Assembly: GCA_031761405.1 (NCBI GenBank)
Contig: JASEVX010000095.1
Span: 124,001-188,000, forward strand
DNA length: 64,000 bases
Source: Serripes groenlandicus
Lineage: Eukaryota; Mollusca; Bivalvia; Cardiida; Cardiidae
Reading direction: 5' to 3'
In this document: positions 55,402 through 64,000 of the stretch, piece after piece
How positions within the stretch are numbered: the stretch's first letter is position 1
Layout of the letters: the number at the start of each line of letters is the position of its first letter
Made by a program: the position numbers and the translations under genes
Notes under the pieces: model-generated
Database searches by the model: none
What the model was told of the DNA's origin: nothing
The model's input: only the letters and a program-made list of their open reading frames with translations

Positions 55402-56004
55402 TACTAGACAAAACTTCCAACGCCCATATGTTCATTAGTATCAATATTTCATTTAATATTATACCAAATACACTGCAATGTGACAAGAGTATCACATAGC
55501 TATCCTGTAAGAGAATAAAAAACAGGACAACGCCCGTCCGCTTGTAACTCGTATTAACATGGTATACCTGCATCAGAACGGTGTCAACATTCTTGATTGG
55601 CCTGCATTGTCATCCGACATGTCGCCAATCGAGCACCTGTGGGACGCGCTCGACAAGGCGATCCGCCAGCATCCGAGACAGCCTGGAAACTTACAATAAC
55701 TAACCAATGCGATTATTCAGGAGTGGCGTAACATTCCCATTAACTGTGAAGATGTTAAGCTGTGGTGAATGCTGCCTTTGGTCACACCCGCTGCTGACTT
55801 ATCCTGAGAACTTTAAAAATGCACATTTTAATCAATAAATGCATTTTATTGTAATATACTGTGGTATTTTGTTAAGTTTTTGTTTTTCATTCTGTTACAG
55901 GATAGTAATGTGATACGCTTGTCAAATTGCAGTGTATTTGGTATAATATTAAAACAAAATATTGATACTTATGTACATATGGGCGTTGGAAGTTTTGTCT
56001 AGTA
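55402..56004 (+). mobile_element. Internally deleted Tc1-like element with about 125-bp terminal inverted repeats
   Basis: The left end TACTAGACAAAACTTCCAAC and the right end GTTGGAAGTTTTGTCTAGTA are inverted and extend inward about 125 bp (left to about 55528, right from about 55888) with few mismatches. TA flanks both ends, the expected target site of Tc1/mariner elements. At about 603 bp it is well under half the usual length; the 5' part of the transposase is missing, while the right inverted repeat and an AATAAA at 55836 remain. Confidence 0.85.
55523..55797 (+). pseudogene. Tc1-like transposase C-terminal remnant
   Basis: The frame reads QDNARPLVTRINMVYLHQNG, VNILDWPALSSDMSPIEHLW, DALDKAIRQHPRQPGNLQ, a TAA at 55697, LTNAIIQEWRNIPINCEDV, a TGA at 55766 and, in another frame, FGHTRC and stop. 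These are the second and third catalytic blocks (QDNA..., SPIEHLWD) and the C-terminal GGHTRY-like end of Tc1-type DDE transposases. It begins right at the inner edge of the left inverted repeat, so everything before the second Asp has been deleted. Confidence 0.88.
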
Positions 56005-56999
56005 TAGTTTAAACATTTATTTCAGATGTTTCCAGATATCTTTCAATGAACACTTAAGTGGAAGACATAATTGATACGAACAATTATAAATATGAGATAA
56101 TACTATGCATAACCGTAAGGAGTATAAACATTTATTTTAGAAACAGGTCAAGTGGTTAGATATTCGTGTTTCCACAATCATATAGAACAGAGGAGACAAT
56201 TACAATAAGTACATGTACAGTTGAATATTAACAACGCCTGCTTAAATATTTACATCATCATCACACAAATATTATTATATAATTATGTAATGAATATATA
56301 ATTTATAGCTGTTATCATTGACATTCGCTACTTACAATGAATACACGTGTATTATTGCTACAATGCTACACGTGTAACTGTTATGAGTATGGCTATCTCA
56401 TATGCCTATTCCAATAACAACTGTTGGCGTCATATCTCTAGAGACCTCCTAACAAATCATTTACCGTATAGTACGAGGGCTGATGAAGAATTACGTGAAT
56501 TGTTACGTATTGTCTAAATGTTCTGTCCAAATCATTCAAAACATCATGAATATATTATTTAAAGTATTTTGCATAGACGATATGAATTTAAGGTCTGTAA
56601 ATTTGATATGTATTGAAAGAGTACGTGTTTTAAAATAAAAGGAACGCAAGGTCGGCGCACTGTCTTAAATGTACGTCTACAAATGTTGTGTCTGTCTTAA
56701 CGTGTTTTTCTTCCACATTTATCTTTGAAATTCCCCCAAATTACGTCAGACAAAACTCTAACGTCATACCAATATATTGTTAAACTTTTGATGTACATCA
56801 TTTACGTTTAAAAGTCGTTATGTTTTGACTTGATAACGTGTAGTTGAACTATGCTCATGACACCGTTGTGCATCACACATTTCTGGTAAATAAAGACACT
56901 AAACATTTAAACGTTATTACAAATTATATCCGGTGTGAAGATGCAGAGGGACCTGGCCATTTGATATTCAGAACAAAGTATACGAACATTAGATTGCCT
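56005..56999. other. Non-coding stretch
   Basis: No gene or clear repeat is recognised. It is strongly AT-rich. Confidence 0.4.
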
Positions 57000-57075
57000 T
57001 TAACCCTTTTCCAGCATACACCAAACCTGCATCAGATACCTTTGAAGACAAGGCAAACAAGAATTATCTTTAAAA
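57000..57075. mobile_element. MITE left-end fragment
   Basis: TTTAACCCTTTTCCAGCATA, CCTGCATCAGATACCTTTG match the outer left end of the hairpin MITE. Confidence 0.45.
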
Positions 57076-57614
57076 AATCAATATGAGAAAACACTAAGAA
57101 ATGATACATGCCCATATTATCTATGTGTTTACCAACGGCAAATCGGCCATCTCCATCCAGCTTCAGTTTCTATAAATAGGTTATCAAGGCCGAGAATACG
57201 TCACATGACTGGAGATTACGCGAGGTTCCCAAGAGGTGTATAATATTTAGTTTACGATAAATAACTGAAAACTTATCATGTTTCAAAAATAATAAATGTT
57301 TTGCTCTTAAATATTATATTTCATACATTTTCACGGATTGTTTTCACTGAAATTTATTTCTTAAGGAAAACAATTAAAGGTTAGTATGCAGAACATTTCG
57401 TTTTAAAACTTCATCTTATAAGTGCCTCTCGTAGGATCGCCAACTTAACTATGAACCAATCAAAACGTTTCATTTCAATTATTTCTTCGACTTTATTCAT
57501 TAAATATATCATTTGATTGGTCTACAATATAAATCATTTGTTTAATCCACGTCAAAACTGAGGTTAAACAGCTCTCGCCGAAAAATGGAAAATCGCCAGT
57601 ATATGGAATTAATT
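57076..57614. other. Non-coding stretch
   Basis: Nothing is recognised. Confidence 0.4.
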
Positions 57615-58025
57615 TTAAAGAATAGAGTAGACAACATTGTGGCAAACGGGGAAATTGTTCATTATATGCAATTTTTTCTTCTAACATATAAACCCGTCCA
57701 TTTATCATGTTGTCCAACTTCTAGTCTAGTGTCCTCCTATGTATTGACTGTACTGAACCAACTGATGCATTCAGAGTATGCAATCTATTAATGCAATCTT
57801 TAAATGTTTAACAACCAATCAATATAATTATATTAGTAGGGAGTTATCCAATGATAACATTATACTACTTTATATTGGTATCAGACAAGCTAATTCAGAG
57901 GAGAATATTGTTAAAGATTGGGCAAATATCACCCTTGCTGATGCCCCAACAAGTACATATAACACTCAATTTCATCATTTGTCAAATTTTGTAAAGGGTC
58001 TGTATGTGGGTAAGGGTTCATTTTT
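57615..58025. mobile_element. MITE halves around a dispersed repeat
   Basis: 57625-57690 has GACAACATTGTGGCAAACGG, GGAAATTGTTCATTATATGC. About 58000-58018 has TATGTGGGTAAGGGTTCA, a right end. 57738-57800 in between is the dispersed repeat also at 50808-50885. The open frame at 57778-58056 shows no known motif. Confidence 0.4.
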
Positions 58026-58044
58026 CAGGTTTATTTTTCTGAAT

Positions 58045-58175
58045 ATTTCAGAATAGCATAGAAAACATTATGGCAAAAGGAATATTGCTATTTATGTCTC
58101 CTTTTGCCACAATGTTTGTAAAAGCTGTCTGCAGCAAAAGCATCTGCATGTGGAAAAAAATGCTTTTCAAATATC
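58045..58175. mobile_element. Hairpin MITE copy, right half well kept
   Basis: GAAAACATTATGGCAAAAGG and CTCCTTTTGCCACAATGTTT form the stem; AAAAGCTGTCTGCAGCAAAA and GCATCTGCATGTGG follow. Confidence 0.65.
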
Positions 58176-58797
58176 ACAAGCAAATCTACTTTGTCGGAAT
58201 GAATAATACTAGTTATATTACTAGAGGGACCAAAGGGTTACAATTTATAAGGGTAATTTGTTCAGGTGTTCGTACACACAGTGGGAGTGGGGCGTAGTGA
58301 TATCCTTATCCTTTATTCCTCTTAAATATGATATTTACACATTCAGAAACTTCTAATCTTATTTGGTTACCTAGAATAAGTGATATTTATTTTACTTATT
58401 TGACCTCTGCTTATGTTTCCATTCGTTATTCAGTCTAGAATTTGTTTCACTATTTCGTTTATGTACTGCTATGATAGAAGTAGTGTTCTCAGTCATTTAC
58501 ATTACGTGACTTCAACATCTCATTTGTAACTATGGTAGCTTTGCTATCACAATTCTACCCAAAATTAGAGCTTATCCTAACACAAGCGTATCAGTCGTAA
58601 GGCAATCCCTGCATTAATGCCAATAAATGGCATGGATTATCATATTAACTCGATGCATAGCCTTATTCATTACCACACTGTACAGTATGTGATAGTTACT
58701 TACGTTGTGACAACACTGTAACCCATATTGCCCTGCATTCAGTGTAGCGGTTTCGAATTTCATGATAAGGAATGATTCGTACTTGTGGTGAAATTTG
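58176..58797. other. Non-coding stretch
   Basis: Nothing is recognised apart from TTGTAACTATGGTAGC at 58526, shared with 51183. Confidence 0.4.
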
Positions 58798-59040
58798 TTT
58801 GTTTATATGTTTTTTTGTTTTTGACATAGTTCAACTATGTCGCAGCGTTTCCTGCGTAAGTTACCAGTAATGCTCGTCCATTTATCTTGACACCAGCGAG
58901 TCAGACATAACCCTAAGTCAACAACCCTGAGCGCAAAAGAGTGAAAACCATTACTACCACCTTTAAGGTATTGGTATGACCCGGTCGGGGATCAGACACG
59001 CGGCCTCCCGCAATATATCACTACACCACTGAGTCAGTCG
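58798..59040 (-). mobile_element. Second-family SINE, near full length
   Basis: TAGTTCAACTATGTCGCAGC, GTTTCCTGCGTAAGTTACC, TTGACACCAGCGAGTCAG, CAACAACCCTGAGCGC, GGTATTGGTATGACCCGGTC and the tRNA-like end GCGGCCTCCCGCAAT with ACTACACCACTGAG. Confidence 0.82.
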
Positions 59041-59580
59041 CCAGAGTTAAACAAACTGTAATTAGTTTATGTCTGGCTTTACTCCCGAATATTGACCATC
59101 GTAAGTCATGCTTAGGCTGATCCGGGCCGAGTCCACACTGTTGGTTTTCTCGTAGAACTGCTAATATATACCAACTTCACACTGCAATGCATGAAGATAC
59201 GTTTTTCTAGAAGCAAGCTAATCCTGCTAGTAATTAGATTTTTTCCGCTTTTCTAAAAAAACATTTTGAAATCGATCAGAATGATAATGATAAATTCGCG
59301 AGCTGAAACTTCCAATGAGACAAAGAACCGGTTATGACGTCATTATTAACAGGGGAACTCAAAATATACTATAACATTTGGTACACGATTTACTGCGCTC
59401 CTTTGATGATTTCGAAGAGCATTCATACGTTTCAAGTATTATTTACCCTTGCCATACAGTTCGCATTATTCTGGCGAGTATCAACATACATAAAAACAAC
59501 GGAGTTGATTTTGAAATCTTGCGACAACATGTTTTATGTCAGTTTATACTAGATATGTAATTCCATTTTTGCAACAATGG
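59041..59580. other. Non-coding stretch with an open frame of unknown meaning
   Basis: 59105-59170 is a fragment of foldback family A (GTTGGTTTTCTCGTAGAACT). Two overlapping open frames at 59334-59560 have peptide-like composition (DLLRSFDDFEEHSYVSS, ILASINIHKNNGVDFEILRQ) but no family or clear splice site. Confidence 0.35.
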
Positions 59581-60085
59581 TTTTAAAATAGTATACAAGC
59601 AGATCGATGTTCCCGTATGTTATTTGTATATGCAGCAGTGATTATATAATGCTATAACACTACGTATGCCTATGTATATATTATATAATGTAATAACATA
59701 TATGTTATATGTACATGAATCAACTGTTATGGGACGTTATAACATAGTCTATGCCTATGTATATATGTAAACCTTTACATTTGTCCTAATAAAGTATGCT
59801 TTTATCGTATATAATAATTAAAAACATGATGGGAAAAGTAGAAACTGCTCAAACTGCTCAAAATAACATATTTCTCATTTCGCATAAATGTTTACAAGGT
59901 TTTATTTAAACAACATATAAGATCCCAAATGTTTCATTCTCGTATGCTTTCAATACAGACAGATCTTAATATATCATATAAGGTATACTGTCAATCATGT
60001 GCTGTGTGAAAATGTTGTATGATGTCAACATAATTGTATGGGCCGGTGGCCTTATGTCAATAAAATATTGTCATTGTCAATGTTA
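59581..60085 (+). mobile_element. Possible LINE 3' UTR and tail
   Basis: GGGCCGGTGGCCTTATGTCA, ATAAAATATTGTCATTGTCA at 60041-60080 resemble the 3' ends of mollusc LINEs, including a short TTGTCA tail repeat. 59819-59905 is also a worn MITE core. No reverse-transcriptase coding remains. Confidence 0.4.
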
Positions 60086-60409
60086 TTGCTTTTAAAATAA
60101 TTGAAATTATGTATCTATACATATTATTTTGATTTTGTGAATTAACGAGTCATGTCCCATTATTTATTGACTTGGTCAATCATAAGGAAGTTACCTAGTA
60201 AGCTGCCAAGCAATGCATGCGTGTTCTGTTCTATAACATGCAAGTTTATAAGTATAAATATGACTGATTTCAGTCAGAGAGGTCGGCTTCTATGTTGAGG
60301 ACTAACTGGTTAGTCAAAGGGCCTTACGGTCAGGATCTGCAAAGCTTTATGACAGTTGAGAAAAAAATCGCAAGATATAACACATATTTATTTTATTAAC
60401 ACACTTTCT
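60086..60409. other. Non-coding stretch
   Basis: Nothing is recognised. Confidence 0.4.
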
Positions 60410-60926
<517 letters not shown>

Positions 60927-61867
60927 GTATACAATCTGTAGTTCTGACTTTTCTTGCGTCCTTAATGATTATGTTATTAATTTAATCGTTTCGGTTATAG
61001 GGTTAGCAAGTTAAGTGTCGTGTCAAACTACAAGTTGTATCTTCTTGGCGAGCATTGTTCTACATCTCACAAATCTTCAATCCGAAACGGAAGACGCTTG
61101 TTCAGCGATAAGAACATCTGTGTGTTTAATTGAAAACAAGCTTATGATTTCATGAAATAAAAACAAAATATACTCGAAAGTCCGTAAAACACTTACCTCA
61201 CAATGTAATCCTTTGATCAGCGCGTAATGTGACAAAGGAGACTGCATTTAGGTGTGCGTAACAGGCGAGATCCACCAGACAAGCCTATGCTTTATCGCCT
61301 TCTGGTCTACAAAATAATGCTATTGTATCATCCTATAGACATTCGTGATATTTTTAAAGTGCCTTGCTAAATGGTATTACTCATAAGATGCATTTCGCGT
61401 TTGCAATCTAAAATAGTTCTTGCTATTAAAGATCGATTGTGCAAGGGTCATAACTCTTATGACACAACGGACATTATGTTATTTACCCTTCCAACATGCA
61501 ATAAATATCCCGTAGACGATTTGAAATGATCTTGCGAAAACTATGGAAAATCTCTTTATATAAAGGTATAGTTTTAGATGAGTGTTGAAAACATTGTGAC
61601 AAGAAGAAAAATTACACAAGATGAGTAGTTTCTCCTTTTGCAACAATGGTTGCAAACACTACACATTTAAATATAAAAGAGCAGGTGCTCGTTTTGTCTT
61701 TGACATCACTTTCACCTATAATTACAAACAACTTTAGGGGCTACAATTATAGTATTTTGTCGAAAGATGTATCTGAGACTAACTTACAAACTTACATGTA
61801 GGCGGGCAGTAAATGTTGTTGGGGATGGATGTGTGGATGATGAAGCTCGCCTGACTCCTCAATGTAC

Positions 61868-62065
61868 TTAGACGACTTCGAAAAAATAGTGCCGAAAACC
61901 TGAAAAATCTCCATAAAAGATAGCTTAATTGTTAAATAAAGTTAAAAACATTGTGGCCAAAGGAGGAATTGCTCATCATGAGCAATTTTACCTTTGGCCA
62001 CTATGATTTCAAAAGTTGTCTGCTGCTATTGCGTCAAAGTGTGTATACAGGTTGGAAAGGGTTAA
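61868..62065. mobile_element. Palindromic MITE retained in the right long-repeat copy
   Basis: AGACGACTTCGAAAAAATAG leads to a strong hairpin at 61944-62009 (AAAAACATTGTGGCCAAAGG, GAATTGCTCAT and the inverted partner), then GTTGTCTGCTGCTATTGCG and GGAAAGGGTTAA. Confidence 0.75.
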
Positions 62066-62154
62066 GACACCAAATCGGCTGACACTATTCAAGTACTATA
62101 ACGAGTTGTATCCGTTTCACCAGCTTTAACATGTGTACCACTTACAATAAATAC

Positions 62155-62352
62155 GCAGCAGACGACTTTGAAAAAATATAAAAACAATGTGGAAATTATC
62201 TTTAAACGATACCATAATTATTATATGTACTTAAAATCATTGTGGCAATTGAACAAAATGATTAATATGAAAAATGTATCCTTTGGTCGCATTGTTTTTA
62301 AAAGTCGTCTGTTGCAGAGGCGTCAGAAAGCGTATGTGTGAGGGAAAGGGTT
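62155..62352. mobile_element. Diverged hairpin MITE, partner of 3832-4027
   Basis: CAGCAGACGACTTTGAAAAA on the left; GTCGTCTGTTGCAGAGGCG, GTCAGAAAGCG and GAGGGAAAGGG on the right. Confidence 0.55.
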
Positions 62353-62849
62353 TTACTGTATGCTATTTATCTCATAGTAAAAATAGAGTTGGCTGTGTAT
62401 TTAACTAAACATGTATCACTTGGCATTTCTATGGTTTTTAACAGCTCCCCTTGTACACCAGTTACCAGTCATTGATTAAAATATCACGTGGAGAAACAAA
62501 ATAATTCAAAATTCTACATTTTGTAACAAAAAAAACCTTTGAAGTTATGTGTGCCACATGTACAAAACATACATATTCTGAAATCGTAAACCTATACCTA
62601 AAGCAACAGATAACCCCACACACTGAAACGTATATGTAATTTGAATAATGACTAGTTTGAAACACCCAGGTTTCTGATTTTGGAATTTTAACAATTTTGC
62701 CATACAATTAATAGACTGACATTATGCAATAGGATATAAAAGTGTCAATCAAAGCGCCGAAGGCACTATAGTGGCGATTATGTAAACAATCTTGCAATGT
62801 GTACCTCGGTGTAGGCCTTGCAATTTGAAACAAAAATACTATTTTGCCA

Positions 62850-63345
62850 TTTGGTGAAGAAAGAATGACGCTAGGCATAACGACTTTTGTCAATCGTCGG
62901 AAAGAATGAATGGCCAGGCCGGGATTCAACCTAACGACCCCCTAAGCCCAATGGAGTGATGAACATTTAGAAAAACCTTTTAGGGACACCCTAGAAACTG
63001 CCATTCATTCTTTCCGATGATTGACAGAAGTCATTGTGACTATGCATTCGTCTCATACCAATAAGCTAAATAGTCTGTATGGGAAGAATGGTGTGTAGAG
63101 TACTTGTACGAGAAGGCCTGGTAACACACGCCGTGATATGACTGGTGTGTATAGTACGTCTGCGAGAAGGTCTGGTAACACACCCCGTGATATGACTGGT
63201 GTGTAGAGTACGTCTGCGAGAAGGCCTGGTAACACACGCCGTGATATGACTGGTGTGTAGAGTACTTGTGCGAGAAGGCCTGGTAACACACGCCGTGATA
63301 TGACTGAAATATCGTTGAAAACGCCCATAAGCCCAAATCAATTAA
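62850..63345. mobile_element. Inverted SINE pair with short 54-bp array
   Basis: A minus-strand SINE head (about 62850-62945) faces a plus-strand body from about 63008. The body holds four units of 54 bp (GCCGTGATATGACTGGTGTG, TAGAGTACTTGTGCGAGAAG, GCCTGGTAACACAC), then the SINE 3' end (GATATGACTGAAATATCG, AACGCCCATAAGCCC, AATCAATTAATCC). Confidence 0.8.
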
Positions 63346-63840
63346 TCCATCGAAAAGTCTATCCTAAGTCAAGAGATTCACAATCCTAAATAAAACAAAC
63401 GACGAAAGGTATTGGATTAGGCACAATATGCTAATGACAAGATGCCGGTTGGTTACATTTCAAGTATTAAACATAGAACTGTAACAGCAACATTGAGAAA
63501 GAGGTTGAATCTTGCACACGGCGCAAGGTCTCAAGATATCTTAATAAGTGTGTGTCTGATTGCGTTGGTATTCGATATATAATTACAATTTGATATATGG
63601 CGTTAACCGGGTGATGTCAATAACATTTTACAATTTTGCAAAGTTTACTGAAGTGATAACGAGCCGCATAAACATGTTTATATTGATTCAAAATACAGCC
63701 GTACATTGTATCTACATTCATTGAATGACCAGCAGTAGCGATGGTATTCTGGCGATGAAAAAGTACAAAGAAGTCGAGAGACAAATGCAGTGGCGGATTT
63801 ACTTGGAGTCCGTAGGGCCCGTGCGCCGAAAAATGAATGT
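63346..63840. other. Segment present only in the right long-repeat copy
   Basis: No gene or repeat is recognised. In the left copy the satellite joins directly to the T-rich run before TTTAATATATAAACTTTAG. Confidence 0.55.
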
Positions 63841-63962
63841 TTTATGCAATTTATTTATTTATTTTTTTAATATATAAACTTTAGAAAATTAATACACTGA
63901 TTTATCTCAAGTCCGTTTCCAGTCCTGAACATTTCACCAGTACTTAAACTACAGGCGTTTCA

Positions 63963-64000
63963 GGAAGCTGTGGCTATTGATAAATCCGTCCCGGAGGAAT
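63963..64000 (+). pseudogene. Start of the second hAT-like exon, cut by the window
   Basis: GAAGCTGTGGCTATTGATAA and ATCCGTCCCGGAGGAAT match 6086-6122 after the same CAG acceptor. In the frame EAVAI the TGA at 63978-63980 is an early stop, so this copy is also broken. Confidence 0.55.

Larger units (their letters stand above)
60927..64000 (+). repeat. Long direct repeat, right copy (cut by window end)
   Basis: This aligns with 2711-6121 in the same order. Differences: a full hairpin MITE at 61868-62065 in place of the minimal one; 54-bp units at 63066-63310 instead of 74-bp ones; an intact SINE 3' end; and about 500 bp at 63320-63840 not present in the left copy. It ends inside the hAT-like exon. 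Confidence 0.9.

Noticed and set aside
55262..55573. 103-codon minus-strand frame
   Set aside because: It lies across the left inverted repeat of the Tc1-like element and is antisense to the transposase remnant.

Overview
This window looks like nuclear DNA of a bivalve mollusc. It is AT-rich and very gene-poor, and is packed with tandem repeats, tRNA-derived SINEs and decayed DNA transposons. The SINE heads, the V-SINE-like body (it resembles the RUDI-type SINEs described from clams), the repeats that read like known bivalve dispersed repeats, and the one intact gene (a RING-less B-box/NHL TRIM-like protein, a class greatly expanded in bivalves) all point the same way. I cannot name the species. 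No bacterial-style operons, rRNA, functional tRNA genes or CRISPR arrays are present.

Layout. 1-965 is a degenerate minisatellite. 1603-2710 holds GA/GACA/TA microsatellites with a short duplicated spacer. 2711-6121 is a repeat-rich non-coding block that recurs in the same orientation at 60927-64000, cut by the window end, about 58 kb away; both copies start at a GA microsatellite and reach a hAT-transposase-like exon. 6.3-16.5 kb is mostly satellites with 40, 66, 57 and 18 bp units. 16.6-17.2 kb carries a C-type lectin pseudogene. 17.3-25 kb holds SINEs, a LINE 3' end, foldback elements and a mariner remnant. 25.4-33 kb holds more satellites and SINEs. 33.2-35 kb holds the only convincing intact gene, followed by a partial copy of its own 3' end. 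35-42 kb holds tandem and Helentron-like elements and one candidate minus-strand first exon. 43-48 kb holds two satellites that grow out of SINE pieces, and a broken methyltransferase-like gene on the minus strand. 48-60 kb is mostly non-coding, with a 24-bp minisatellite and an internally deleted Tc1-like element with long inverted repeats.

Main theme. Several unrelated satellites share sequence with a SINE or a hairpin transposon lying in or beside them. The 74-bp and 54-bp arrays copy a V-SINE body segment, the 68-bp array copies a SINE tail, the 61-bp array abuts and contains a SINE piece, and the 66-bp and 193-bp arrays carry the right or left end of a palindromic TTAA-flanked MITE. The window therefore looks like a record of satellites arising from transposon fragments. 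The hairpin MITE family (core AGCAGACGAC, ends TTAACCCTTTCCC/GGGAAAGGGTTAA) is present in at least fifteen places and resembles piggyBac-type non-autonomous elements.

Limits. All homology calls are by eye from translated motifs. Exon boundaries rest on splice consensus only, and copy numbers are approximate.
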